From: Dipteris shenzhenensis
Taxonomy: Eukaryota > Polypodiophyta > Polypodiopsida > Gleicheniales
Direction: 5' to 3' (one strand)
NCBI GenBank assembly: GCA_047967505.1
Contig: CM106541.1
Length of the DNA: 64,000 bases
Shown here: positions 1-11,478 of the stretch, in pieces
How the letters are laid out: each line of letters begins with the position of its first letter
Position numbering within the stretch: position 1 is the stretch's first letter
Notes under the pieces: generated by a model
The model's input: the letters and a program-made list of their open reading frames with translations, nothing else
The model's database searches: none
What the model was told of the DNA's origin: nothing
Translations under genes and position numbers: made by a program

Positions 1-58
1 CATAAATGCACAACGGTGACCCTGGCATATATTGCGAGTGGAGCTCGATATCTCAACA
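1..58 (-). mobile_element. Terminus of a copia LTR (element A family), cut by window edge
   Basis: The 58 bases match the outer end of the LTR of copia element A (compare 11770-11828 and 16965-17021), including the shared end TATCTCAACA. Read on the minus strand, it is the start (TGTTGAGATATC) of a 5' LTR, so the element lies to the left, outside the window, pointing away. It sits inside the left arm of the long inverted repeat. The right arm, at about 8445-8457, still shows the uninterrupted site (GGGTATGCAAGG), so it preserves the pre-insertion allele. Confidence 0.85.
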
Positions 59-147
59 CTGCATACCCACCTTCACTAATTGCTTTTCCATTTCTTTGAT
101 GCTCAATACTTATTCTTATTCTTTTTTTCAAATAAGCATTCACCACT

Positions 148-423
148 TCATAGCTTTTGATAGACCATATTTACTATCTCATATGTGTAGTATCTCAATG
201 AGATGTACAAAAGGATAGACATTACCCTTGTGTTCCCCCCTTTCCCCCCATGTCCAAGTGACTCAAACATTACCTCACCAACCTTGCATGTGAGGTATAC
301 GTCCACAACATATTGGAAGACTTGTTCACAAAATACAATGTATGTGTAGTCCTTGTATCTTGTAATGATTGTCTCCAAATCTTGGGTGCTTGGCAAAACA
401 TCGTGGCCACACTTGTCAAGCAT
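148..423 (-). other. Uncharacterised reading frame in inverted-repeat arm, unit 1
   Basis: This 91-codon open frame has a counterpart in the right arm (8084-8404, 106 codons) with only a few substitutions. It is also homologous to the neighbouring unit at 820-1203: both share an LPS.QDL motif, then an RY.DYTYI stretch, then LTCK and MFESLG. No known domain was recognised. Conservation of the protein-level pattern between tandem units suggests that it was once coding, probably part of the mobile element that owns the arms. Confidence 0.35.
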
Positions 424-819
424 TTGTAAAATTGAGCCTACCTTCCCAAGATCTCTCTAGTGGGCCTCTTTCCCTTTGATAGTTTTCTTCTTGCACTCCA
501 CACAAATCTGCCTTGATTTTAAAAGACATTTTGAAAGGGTTACTTCTTAGGTTGATATTCCTCATTGCTCAACCTCACAACTTCAAATATGTATTTTGAG
601 ATATTTGCAAATAGACAAATGTGCACTATGAATTTTTCAAAGCTTTGTGTATACTCCACCATTTTAATGCAATGAAAACATTCATGCCCCGTACACTAGA
701 CCTTCACTAGTTGTTGGTCAATTCTTTGAGGTACATTCCTTCAATTTTTTTCACAAAGAAGCACCCACCACATAATAAATTTTGGCAGAGTATTTTCACT
801 ATCTTATATGTATATTATC

Positions 820-1203
820 TCAATGGCCTCTATGAAATGATAGATGATACCCTTGTCCCCCTCCCCCCCCCCTCCCTTGGCTATGAATTCCAAGTGACTC
901 AAACATTACCTTTCTAGACTTGCATGTGAGCCACGCGTCCATGACAAATTGAAATATTTCTTCATGAAACATAATGTATGTATAGTCCCTGTATCTAGCA
1001 ATGACTCTCTTTAAATCTTGGGCACTTGGCAGAATATTGTTGGCCACACTTGTTAAGCATTTGTAAATGAGCCTAGCATCCCAAGGTCTCTCTATTTGGC
1101 CTCCTTCCTTTTGACAATTGTGACTGCACCCCACACATATCTCTCTTGATTTTAAGAAACTATATGAAAAGGATGATTTTCTTCTTCTTTTGAAATGGCT
1201 CAT
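820..1203 (-). other. Uncharacterised reading frame in inverted-repeat arm, unit 2
   Basis: This 127-codon frame is homologous to 148-423. It begins with a basic, serine-rich segment and a Cys/His-containing stretch (CVGCSHNC) before the shared LPSAQDL...RYRDYTYI...MFESLG core. The right-arm partner at 7303-7602 diverges near its end (MFHDDEIF), where a small indel shifts the frame. The function is unknown. The CVGC..NC cluster could bind a metal, but it is too short to assign. Confidence 0.35.
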
Positions 1204-2066
1204 TACTCAGTCTCATAGATTCCAATATGTATTTTGAAACATCTACAATTAGACGTGTCTGCTATGAGTCTTGAAAAGCTTTGTGTGTACTCCTAAGATG
1301 GCAAGCTCCTCTTTCTTGCTTCCTTGCATGTATCTTCTTTACGATCAACCTTGAGCATATGCCACAACCTTAAATTACAGATGTCTTAAAATTTTGAAAT
1401 AAAATATAAGTCTCAAGTTCCTACACATAGTTCACAACATACAACTCATTGAAAAAAAAAAAAAACCAATTGATACCATGAGTCCAGTAATCTCAAATCT
1501 TGAGTGCATGTCAAAGCTTAATTTAGAGATGTTTCTACTTCTTGAAAAAAGTCAAAATTTCTTATAGCTCCCGATGTATGCCACACTTGAGTTACAAATG
1601 TTTCTTATTTAAAAAAATGTCAAATCTCTTCCCCTTTACAAGTCCAATCTTTAGCACCACACTGTGATTTAGAGAAGTTTCTATTGAGTTAAAAAAAGAA
1701 AATATCTCAAGCTCCCCTTTATAACTCCACCACATTAAGCATATACCACACCTTGAATCAGAGTTTTTTTTTCTTTGAAGTTCACACTCACAACTAAAAA
1801 TATTAAGTTTGCACTCACAACTACAACCTTGAGTGTACACCGTATCTTGAATTAGACGAGTTTCTTGAAAATAAAAAATATTTAAAAATCTCATAATTCC
1901 CCTCACAACTTCAACCTTTAGTGTATGATACAACTCCAACAGAGAATTTACAATTTTAAAAAACTCACAATCTCAAGTCCCCTCTTAAAACCCCAACTCT
2001 AAGCATACACCACACCTTCATAAAGAAGAATTTAATTTTTGAAAAAATTCAAAACCTCATGTTCTC

Positions 2067-2817
2067 CTAAAAATTCCAACCTTGAGTGTACATCACACCT
2101 TAAAACACTGAAGTCTTCATTTTAAAGGAAAAACGCAAAACACCTTGTTTTCACATGCTAGCATATTGCTTCTTTTTGGAGGAGATTCTAGATCTTGAAA
2201 AATGTTAATTTTTTCCAAGCTCAAATCTTGGGCACTTGTTAAAACATTGTTGGCCAGACTTGTCACACATTTGTAAACTTGAGACTACCTTCCCAAGATC
2301 TCTCTAGTGGGCCTCCTTCCCTTTGACAATCATGGCTTCTTGCACCCCACACATATCTCCCTTACTTTTAAGAGACATTTTGAAAAGAAATCAAAGTCGC
2401 ATATTTTGGACATGTCTCTCCTTTACATAGTGATAAAATCTTAAAATGTTTTAAAATTTTGGAGAAATTTTGATTCTCTCAAAATATATTTCCATAGTTT
2501 AATTTGATTGGTCAATTTGATAATTAAAAAATGATGGTTTAGGGGTCTAGGGTTTATGATTGATTAAAACAAGTTGTTTCCCAAATCATCAAAATCTCTT
2601 AGAACAACACAATCACTTACTCAAATCTTATATTTCAAAATGTTTTGAAATTTTAAAAAAGTATATTTAAGAAGTAATGATTTATGTTTTCATTGCCAAT
2701 CTACTATCCTTACATATAATTTCACTCTAAAAGAGAGTTTAGATGTGATGTTCTATGGAGTACTGAAGTGGCGGCCTTTAGACAAATAGATACTCATGAT
2801 CCCATTGGTGAAGATGT
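2067..2817. other. AT-rich stretch with third partial unit copy
   Basis: No gene is seen. Bases 2221-2400 repeat part of the arm unit (CAAATCTTGGGCACTTG, GGCCTCCTTCCCTTTGACAA), so a third, partial copy lies just inside the left arm, with no counterpart beside the right arm. The rest is AT-rich and unrecognised. Confidence 0.5.
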
Positions 2818-4130
2818 ATGGTGACAATCACCAATGTAATTTTCCCTAAAATAGAATCAAAATATCAACATGGAAATGTTGAAATAGTGGGTAATTTATT
2901 ACAATGTGATATCATTGATATGCAAGCACAAAGAGTCCTTTGGGATAATGATGAGACAATTCCAAAGACTTACCTAATGATATTACACAAAAATTTATCC
3001 AAGGAGAAAAAGTTAACATGTTTCCTTAGTCTAGAGAAGTATTATTAGTGGGAGACTTCCAAGGCTAGAGTTATACTATACTTTGTATTATTGAGGTCAT
3101 TAAGTTGACATATGAAGGTATCATTAAAAGTGAAATGGATAACACTTCACAGTCATAGGTTCCTAAAAGGGATTGGTGAAGTAGGTGCAATGACAGGGAT
3201 GCATGAAGTTCTTATTAGAGGGGAGGATATAGATATCATTTGAATGAACAAGTGATACGATAACATGGGTCAATGATAAAATGCATCACATTGGCCATAA
3301 AGTTACTAGTTAAAAGGAGAATATAGACACTATTTGTGGGTTAATTGATGCAATTGTAGAGATGAATGATATTAGTACCATAATTTCTTACTCGAGAGGA
3401 GAGTCACTTCCCAAGGCGTGTTGTAGGCATCTAATGCTATCTGAATAGAATATACAAGAAACTATCATGAAATTTTATCGTAAGAGACTTTGCATTAGAA
3501 GAGCTACAAATGATGATTGGGAGGACATATGTATGGGATATAATAGGAAATCCAAGGTCAAACATATGTAATTATATTATTTTGAAATTTCCTTGCTTCC
3601 TTCAACAATATATGACAACTTGAAGACAACTCTAGGCAAACCTTTATTGTTAATGGGATTATCACATGGTACATACTATTGCATTTGGGGTTAAAAAGGA
3701 AGCGATTTATAAAGTTCATGGAAATGTATGTAAGTTGAAAGGAAAAAGAAGCACCATGAATGCACTCGTGGTTTTAAAGCAAATATTTAAAGACAATGCA
3801 CTGCCACAATCTCATCTTCAACAAATAATCTCAGTTGAAATTATACTATGCCCATGTCATCTTCCTTTAGTTATGACAAAGAGGGTTGTACTATAGACTG
3901 TAAACAAAAATTTACAAGTAAAAGGCATTAAAAGTTTCAATTTCTACATTATACAAAATTAGGCATGTATGATTTTGCAATGTGAAAACACCATGAAAGC
4001 AACAAATGTCAAAGTGCAAGCTTTATGATGAATTGAAAAATGATGTTGAACATAGAAATGTGAGAAATATTGAGGAAATTATATCAAATAGTGGAAAATC
4101 CATTTGCACCACATGCACTATGCTAGAAAA

Positions 4131-4290
4131 GAATATGATTATTGGACAAAGGAAGCCATATAATATATGGATATAGTGTATATAATTGATGGAATGGATC
4201 ATATAGCGTACTCATAGCATATGATTATTGGAGGGAGGAAGCTATATCAAATATGAATATAGTGTATTACCATTGATGGAATGGATCAAA
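4131..4290 (+). repeat. Short tandem duplication inside the transposase-like pseudogene
   Basis: Two imperfect copies of about 85-90 bases stand side by side. Each runs from ATATGATTATTGGA, through a GGAAGC..ATAT segment and ATATAGTGTAT, to TTGATGGAATGGATCA, which encodes the DGMDQ motif. One copy of the motif is therefore redundant, which argues that the duplication came after the gene stopped being selected. Confidence 0.6.
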
Positions 4291-4475
4291 AGACAAAAAC
4301 TTTGCCATGGTATAGGTGCACCACAAGACTAAAGAGGCACTTTATGTGGAGTATTAGTATGTGGATACTATCTCTTTGTGATGTAAGAATTGATAGTTTG
4401 CATGAGCATGATAATAACGAAGTGGCATTGAAGGGATGCGTCAATTTTAGGAGCAAAAACCTATGAGCAGGTTTA

Positions 4476-5389
4476 TCCGAGCGTGTTTTTCAAGAGATTA
4501 AAAAAAATGTATTTCTTTAGGAAACATGGTTTTTACACTTTTACTTTCACTAGAACTAGATCCCTTTATCATAAAAATATACAGAGTAGTCACTCATTCA
4601 TTTTTACACAACATAATTTTCTTATTTAGAGACATCCCTTTGTACCCCTGTTATTACCTTAAAAAAGTGTTGATTCCTTTAAGAAACATCCCTCATAATC
4701 ACTCTCAATGTAATAATACTATGCATAGATAATTACTTATTAACACATTTATATCATATGGCACTTGGGCTTATATATCACTCTCATAAAATACATGTAA
4801 TATTTAATACTATATATGCAAGATTTTTCAAAATATAACTCCATAGATGTGCTCAAAGGGGGTGTTCCGATCAATTTGAGTGGTTGAATGACTATATTTG
4901 GACATTGGATATGAAAGTTATGTCACTTTTAAAAGTGCTGTCCAAGGTAGTTTCGCCAGCGAAACTACCTTGGGAGACCTGCTTCAAAGGGGTTTCGCCA
5001 GCGAAACTACCTTGGGAGACCTGCTTCAAAGGGGTTTCGCTGGCGAAACTACCTAGATGGCTTGCTTCAATGAGTTTTCTTTGAAGAAACCCTTTCATGA
5101 AGATAGGTTGAGAGAGGGTTTTCAATGTCACCCCCTATTAAGTAAAAGTTGTAAGAAGGATCATAAGGGAATTTTCATAGAGAAGTCTACTCTACATGTG
5201 GGTTTCTTCAAAAGCCACCCCATTCTGCTCTCACCACTCCTAAAGATTCACCTAAAGATTTTTATATAAAATAGGCATTGCTATAATACTTTGCATATTT
5301 CTAAGTGAAACTATGTTTTCTTCTGATCGATTTTTGCCATATTTATTCATAGTTGGAAGCTTTTTTTTTCCTTCGCTCGGACGCTCGGA
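4476..5389. repeat. Possible non-autonomous insertion with 9-bp inverted ends
   Basis: TCCGAGCGT at 4476-4484 and its reverse complement ACGCTCGGA at 5381-5389 bracket sequence that separates the DGMDQ and HTHEDID parts of the broken gene. The gene order would be restored if this piece were removed. No target duplication is obvious and the inverted ends do not extend further, so this is a weak call. Confidence 0.2.
4948..5057 (+). repeat. 42-bp tandem repeat containing a perfect palindrome
   Basis: A 42-base unit (GGGAGACCTGCTTCAAAGG, then a palindromic part) occurs almost three times. Each unit includes the arms AAGGTAGTTTCGC and GCGAAACTACCTT around a two-base centre, a near-perfect cruciform-forming sequence. 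In the last unit the centre reads TG instead of CA. In frame, the unit encodes a 14-residue repeat (VSPAKLPWETCFKG), but nothing indicates that it is translated. Confidence 0.8.
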
Positions 5390-6069
5390 GGATTTCGCTC
5401 AAAAAATGCTCGTCCCCGCATTGAAGGAAATATGAAAATTCAAAGACGCTTGTGAATTTTTACCTTGCATCTTGAAAATACAAGATGATAGCTATTTTAC
5501 AAAAAAGAAGAATAGGTAGAGCACATTGGTTTGTGCTCATGAAATTGGTTTCTTTGAATATATTTGGAAAAATGGAAATAAGTTTTCTTTTGTAATCCAC
5601 ACACATGAAGACATAGATCCTAGATATAGTGTCATATCTAGAGAGACTGAAGTCAATGAGTTTTTAAACTATGGAAAAAAAGTGCTTAAATTGGAAAAAG
5701 AGTGGGTAACGCTTGAAAAGAAGAATCAAAAGTAGCTATCTTGGAGAGGATTGTAGGCTAGAGGACATTCATAGAGCTACATTTGAAATCCCAAAGCCTT
5801 TGCCAAAGTTCAAACAAAATCAAAAACCCTTCTTTAGATATACTATAATAGGCCACACTCACAGCCTATTCAACTAATAACCACAACACGAATGGGTGAG
5901 CTTGGTGTTAATACAGCTTTTGTATTTGAAAAAAACGCTCTTTAGATATACAATAGGAAGCCAATATCATAACTTTAGTGTGCAGTAGTTGACAAACAAC
6001 TCCTCTTCTTGGGGAGCAGCCAACAAACAGGAAGGTCATCAACCAAGAAGAATGGGCTGAAGTTTGAAA

Positions 6070-6717
6070 CTAAAACCAAAGATGAGAATCTTGGCTTGAA
6101 GCTCGGGCACAAACGTGGAAAGAACAAAAATGAGAAATCACCCTCTGAATCCGCACCAAAAGTGCGTATGTGAAGCCGTCACTTTTGATATACCATGGAA
6201 GAGGAAAAGAGGGAAGAAACATGATACTAGGAAATGAAGTACTTGAAGCACTACTTAGTAGATGGAGTTGGCATATAGACTCACCATATGCTTTATTAAA
6301 GAAAATAATACCATTGGAAGAAATTGGATTTGTTCTCATAAAAATACATAAAATATATAGATGAAATGAAAGGTTTGCAAGCCTTCATTTGTCATATCAG
6401 AAGTATGATGAAAGGAACCCAAAGTAGTAAAATAAAAATAGGGAGATAATCAAGTCAAATAAATATATTGTTGAATATATAATAGATCAAAAATTTTATC
6501 AATCATGGATACTTAGATTTTTTTGGCCAAAACAAGACGAGTCTATTTTTCTTAAAGATACTTTAATTATAGATAGCAATTCCTTTTACCTCATAAATTT
6601 TGTGGTAGGAAGTGTGATAAGCCCTTACTAGAGTTTGTACCACTTGAGGAAATCCAAAAGGTATTTTTTTTTACTATTTGGGGAAATGATAATGAAAATG
6701 AAAACTATTTTGATGAT
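6070..6717. other. Spacer end, no recognised gene
   Basis: Short open frames occur (6170-6364 plus, 6070-6339 minus), but neither resembles a known protein. It may be the 3' region of the broken transposase-like gene. The remainder is AT-rich. Confidence 0.3.
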
Positions 6718-8457
6718 GAGAACATGAGGTTTTGAATTTTTTCAAAAATTAACTTCTTCTTTATGAAGGTGTGGTGTATGCTTAGAGTTGGGGTTTTAAG
6801 AGGGGACTTGAGATTGTGAGTTTTCTTAAATTGTAAATTCTCTGTTGGAGTTGTATATCATACACTAAAGGTTGAAGTTGTGAGGGGAATTATGAGATTT
6901 TTAAATATTTTTTATTTTCAAGAAACTCGTCTAATTCAAGATACGGTGTACACTCAAGGTTGTAGTTGTGAGTGCGAACTTAATATTTTTAGTTGTGAGT
7001 GTGAACTTCAAAGAAAAAAAAACTCCATGGTATCAATTGGTTTTTTTTTTTTTTCAATGAGTTGTATGTTGTGAACTATGTGTAGGAACTTGAGACTTAA
7101 ATTTTATTTCAAAATTTTGAGACATCTGTAATTTAAGGTTGTGGCATATGCTCAAGGTTGATCGTAAAGAAGATGCATGCAAGGAAGCAAGAAAGAGGAG
7201 CTTGCCATCTTAGGAGTACACACAAAGCTTTCCAAGACTCATAGCAGACACGTCTAATTGTAGATGTTTCAAAATACATATTGGAATCTATGAGACTGAG
7301 TAATGAGCCATTTCAAAAGAAGAAGAAAATCATCCTTTTCATATAGTTTCTTAAAATCAAGAGAGATATGTGTGGGGTGCAGTCACAATTGTCAAAAGGA
7401 AGGAGGCCAAATAGAGAGACCTTGGGATGCTAGGCTCATTTACAAATGCTTAACAAGTGTGGCCAACAATATTCTACCAAGTGCCCAAGATTTAAAGAGA
7501 GTCATTGCTAGATACAGGGACTATACATACATTATGTTTCATGATGATGAAATATTTTATTTGTCATGGATGCGTGGCTCACATGCAAGTCTAGAAAGGT
7601 AATGTTTGAGTCACTTGGAATTCACAGCCAAGGGAGGGGGGGGGAGGGGACAAGGGTATAATCTATCATTTCATAGAGGCCATTGAGATAATATACATAT
7701 AAGATAGTGAAAATACTCTGCCAAAATTTATTATGTGGTGAGTGCTTCTTTGTGAAAAAAATTGAAGTAATGTACCTCAAAGAATTGACCAACAACTAGT
7801 GAAGGTCTAGTGTACGGGGCATGAATGTTTTCATTACATTAAAATGGTGGAGTACACACAAAGCTTTGAAAAATTCATAGTGCACATTTGTCTATTTGCA
7901 AATATCTCAAAATACATATTTGAAGTTGTGAGGTTGAGCAATGAGGAATATCAACCTAAGAAGTAAACCCTTTCAAAATGTCTTTTAAAATCAAGGCAAA
8001 TTTGTGTGGAGTGCAAGAAGAAAACTATCAAAGGGAAAGAGGCCCACTAGAGAGATCTTGGGAAGGTAGGCTCAATTTTACAAATGCTTGACAAGTGTGG
8101 CCACGATGTTTTGCCAAGCACCCAAGATTTGGAGACAATCATTGCAAGATACAAGGACTACACATACATTGTTTTTTGTGAACAAGTCTTCCGATATGTT
8201 GTGGACGTATACCTCACATGCAAGGTTGGTGAGATAATGTTTGAGTCACTTGGACATGGGGGGAAAGGGGGGAACACAAGGGTAATGTCTATGCTTTTGT
8301 ACATCTCATTGAGATACTACACATATGAGATAGTAAATATGGTCTATCAAAAGCTATTAAGTGGTGAATGCTTATTTGAAAAAAAGAATAAGAATAAGTA
8401 TTGAGCATCAAAGAAATGGAAAAGCAATTAGTGAAGGTGGGTATGCAAGGCATAAAT
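6718..8457. repeat. Long inverted repeat, right arm
   Basis: Reverse complement of 59-2066. The inner edge is sharp: GAGAACATGAGGTTTTGAA at 6718 pairs with the end of the left arm at 2066, and the bases beyond differ. Homology can be followed outward only to about 8448-8457, where the left arm is cut by a copia LTR. The true outer end could therefore lie further right. The arms stay alike enough to keep the same short open frames, so the duplication is not ancient. Confidence 0.85.
8084..8404 (+). other. Uncharacterised reading frame in right arm (partner of 148-423)
   Basis: This 106-codon open frame is nearly identical to the left-arm frame at 148-423 but runs 15 codons further, ending in a lysine/asparagine-rich tail before a stop. 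It has no recognised domain. Its sister unit in this arm is at 7303-7602. The persistence of both frames in both arms is the only evidence for coding. Confidence 0.35.
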
Positions 8458-8979
8458 GTTTTTGTTGTATTCAAATTGTGGATTTGGAATATAAATTGGA
8501 CAAGAAGAAAGTACATAGCCTCTACACATTTATCCAAAAAAAAGAGGGCCACAAAGTGGATGCAAACATGTTGTACTGATACGATACCCACAAAGGATCT
8601 ACAAGCAAAGATGCCTTTCTATGTGGAGATGGTGCACGAGGTAAAGTCAAACCTAAAAAGTGTTAATATATTGTATTAATGTGCATACATAGTAGATTCT
8701 CTTAGTCCTTTTGATACAAGAAAAAATTCACCCATAATGGTCATAAACCCCACACACTTGTGTATATCCACATCCACCACATTTTTGTATCCTCTACCAC
8801 ATCTTACATTGAACATGCTTCATGTGAGCCATCTCATGAGTCCCATCTTCTTCCTCTCAACCCTTCCTCCCTCTTGTTGAACAATGCTCCCAAGACACAA
8901 ACTAATGGGTTCTTTCCCACGCCCCATGTGGGTGCCCAAATGGGCCTCTATGAGCATGCAATCCATGTATGCTCTCTAC

Positions 8980-9849
8980 TTCTTAGTTCATACTCCATTC
9001 CTATGCCAAAGTTGCTCCTCTTGCAAGATTTTTTCATTCTTTTTTTGTTCAAGTCATTAAGCTCTCACATGAGTTGCATCATACTCATCTCGTCTTAGCA
9101 AGGGCTACATTTTTTAATTCTGATTTCCAAATCCTGCCAAATGTGGATGTGGATAGGCTCTGATAACCACGTTGATTAAGTGAAGTGTTGACCTCACGTA
9201 GGACGTCTACCTTCTTATACACTTCAGGTATCACTTGCTGTGTCTCTCTAGAACCATCCTACATGGTTCTACTCTTGTGAGGCATATGCTCTATGCTATT
9301 ATCCACAAAGTGTTGAATGAGAGCCCTTCCCATACCTATGTGCTCCCTGCTCCTCCTCATAATCCCTGAATTGCCATGCACATATCGCTGCACACCACTC
9401 TCAAATTGCTCCCTGTATTGATAAAATGATGTCCTTGGAATTCCATGCATCTCATACCATGCTCTACAACAGACATCCCAACCATTTATCCTGAAGTTGT
9501 AGCATATCCTCCCTGTGTAGTCATGATGCCAAGCCGTTGACAACACATCGTATATAAAGTTTGTACGAGACTCCAAGGAGCTGCCCCAAAAGTTCTTCCT
9601 TAGATTCATTAAGAGATCTCGCTCTGCATGTTGGCAACACCTACTCCCACAACAATCGATGGAAGAAACCTGCTGCACCGAATCTAGTGACATTTTGTAC
9701 ATTGTTGTTGGAGGCTCTCTTTGTTTAGGCACCCTGTTAATGAAAGTGTACCTTCTTTTCTTTGATGTTGGATCATCCCTTTTCAACATTTGATCATTGA
9801 CCAACTCATCTATACCAGCAACGTGGTCCATGGGCACATATTGTTGCAA
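8980..9849 (-). pseudogene. N-terminal part of a transposase-like gene (same family as 3666-5735)
   Basis: A 196-codon frame (9259-9849) continues in the same frame past a TAG at 9259-9261 for about another 55 codons. Visible features are a Cys-rich start (CCGSRCC), NFIYDVLS, GWDVCCRAWYEMHGI and YVHGNSG. After the stop come ETQQVIPEVY, VDVLREVN, GYQSLS and STFGRIWK, then more stops within a Cys pair (CNSC). This order matches the N-terminal half of the HTHEDID-type transposase-like family as I remember it. The part with DGMDQ and HTHEDID is missing. It abuts Ty3-type gag sequence at about 9870, so one has inserted into or truncated the other. Confidence 0.55.
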
Positions 9850-9874
9850 TGGGCTTCCTTTAAGTAAGGTAATC

Positions 9875-11473
9875 TGCTTGATGGGCCACTTTACTAGACT
9901 TCCATGGACAAGAATGCAGGAAGTCCTATGACATCGCTTGGTCCACTTGGCATCGTAATGCCATCAGACTGTCTCTCTATGTTATCATGAAGGTTGCTCA
10001 AGCCCTCATGTCTTAATCATTTCATAATCGGATCTTCCTCAAACATACGATCCATAAGCAAGGGTTCATCAGTTGACACTCGATCTTCATTCATTTTTGC
10101 TATAATGGATGGTACTTTGACTGGTGCTCTATTAGTTGAGTATTTCTAATGTTTTGGGAACTTAATGTCAACCAGCACTCTGGGTTCTACCTACATTTCT
10201 TGACATTCTTCTACTAGAGCCTTAGCCTTCACCAAATTCTCCTTTTCATCAATAGGATTAAGGTATTCGTGAAATCCACTTGGTGTATTTGGTCTTGGCT
10301 CTTCTACCTCTTCTCCACTTAGACCTCCGTCTCCTTTACCTCCTTGACTAGATCTTCTTTCTAAACTCCCTATGGTCTCTAAGGTTGCTACAGTGGCCAT
10401 GTCCTCATCAGAACCACTCTGCACTATCACTTTATCCTTCCCCTTACCCACTTTAATCGCTTGCTTTTTGATTGGGTTGTTTTGAGGTTTTGGATTCTAT
10501 GATGTTCCAGCTTGACCTCTCTTTCTCTCTTATGCAACTCTCGTGTGATTGCCTTGGCTTGCATTCGAGTAATTGCATTTAAAGAAACTTGAGCAATGCA
10601 TTCGTGTTCAATCCCTAACAAGTTGAGGCTTGTCATTCTTGGGTTTGAAGCATCTATAGGTGCTCTTCACATTGAACAATCTTTATATAAATGGTCAATA
10701 CCATAGCCACTGCACAATGGGACATTCGTAGCAACTACAGTAGGCCCTGCACACCCATAACATTGGACAGGTTGTCTCGCTTGCGCTTTTTATGGGCACT
10801 CATTTGCCTTATGTGGTCCATTGCACTTGTAGCATTGAATTGGAGGTCTTGGATTTGTGTTATTCATATCCCTAGCTTTAGCATTGACTGGCATTGTTTG
10901 GTATACTGGGATATGCTGATCTCCCTAAACAACATAATGACTAAGGTAACTTATGTATTCACCTTCCTCTTGAGTGGATAATGGTTGTTCAGCATAATTC
11001 TCTGTATTCCTTGGATCAGGTTCATTCCAACCCTGAGACATTTCTTCCACCTTCACTTGGTTCATTGGCATAATTCTTGGCAGAGGTGGTTGAGGTCCTA
11101 GGATTGACTATAGTAATGGCACATTCTATGCTTGATATGGCATTGATCTAACATTGTTAGCTCCTTGAACAAATTGATTCTTTTGTAGCGGTGGAGCTAG
11201 TAATGCTAGTTGTTGCAGTCTAGGTTGATAAGTCTGTGTTTGCACTAGCGACAACATTCTTGGGTATCTGCACTGGGAAGTCTCGTGGTTTCCCCACCTA
11301 TTACAATGTCCACACCACAAGGCTAGTGGCCTTGCTCATAACCTTGGACACTCATTTGAGGGATGATTCCCTGAGCATACGTTGCACCATACCATATCTC
11401 TTCTTGGATACAAGTGTGCATTTCTTTGGTGATCACGATGAGCTGCATTCTTTGCTTGAGGACTATTAGGTTA
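9875..11473 (-). pseudogene. Ty3-type gag 3' part with zinc knuckles and acidic linker
   Basis: This is the distal half of the gag element whose proximal half is 17027-18480. Copia element A now separates them. A nucleocapsid-like part has one knuckle at about 11285-11320 (CGHC..W.N H ETSQ C) and a second, CYKCNGPHKANEC, in another frame near 10800-10840. Downstream lie a charged helical stretch (10427-10636) and a Gly/Glu-rich linker (10191-10451). Frameshifts and stops are frequent. Protease and reverse transcriptase are absent from this copy. Confidence 0.55.
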
Positions 11474-11478
11474 GCAAG
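11474..11478. repeat. Target-site duplication GCAAG, left copy
   Basis: GCAAG immediately left of the LTR end at 11479 is repeated immediately right of the other LTR at 17022-17026. A five-base duplication is normal for copia integrase and shows that both ends of element A came from one insertion. Confidence 0.9.

Larger units (their letters stand above)
59..2066. repeat. Long inverted repeat, left arm
   Basis: This arm is the reverse complement of 6718-8457. Paired landmarks are 423 with 8084, 1203 with 7303 and 2066 with 6718. The arm is about 2.0 kb against 1.74 kb on the right, because about 280 bases near 1478-1755 have no counterpart there. The outer boundary is hidden by the copia LTR at 1-58. 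Each arm holds two related units of roughly 650 bases. Long inverted arms around a transposase-like gene suggest terminal inverted repeats, but this is inference because neither outer end nor a target duplication can be seen. Confidence 0.85.
3666..5735 (+). pseudogene. Decayed transposase-like gene with HGN, DGMDQ and HTHEDID motifs
   Basis: Three short open segments on one strand carry, in order, motifs I associate with a family of uncharacterised transposon-like proteins of plants, animals and fungi (C-terminal domain catalogued, as I recall, as DUF7869). VHGN lies at about 3717, DGMDQ followed by TLP at about 4273-4306, and GFFEYIWKNG plus HTHEDID at about 5545-5615, followed by YSVISR. 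The order and spacing fit one broken gene. Stops and frameshifts separate the segments, and the gap between the last two is larger than expected, consistent with an insertion. Upstream frames (for example 2818-3048) may belong to it but are not recognisable. The aspartates and histidines of these motifs are plausible catalytic residues, which is inference. Confidence 0.55.

Noticed and set aside
5340-5460. Possible CpG-rich regulatory element (TTCGCTCGGACGCTCGGAGG)
   Set aside because: No promoter or gene start beside it. It is better considered a possible end of the 4476-5389 insertion.
8760-9098. 112-codon plus-strand frame
   Set aside because: It lies opposite the decayed 3' continuation of the minus-strand transposase-like gene and has no recognisable content.
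9160-9180. GGCTCTGATAACCA, looks like a reversed retroelement primer-binding site
   Set aside because: It has an extra base, no LTR beside it, and in the minus strand it encodes part of the conserved transposase-like protein (QRGYQSL).
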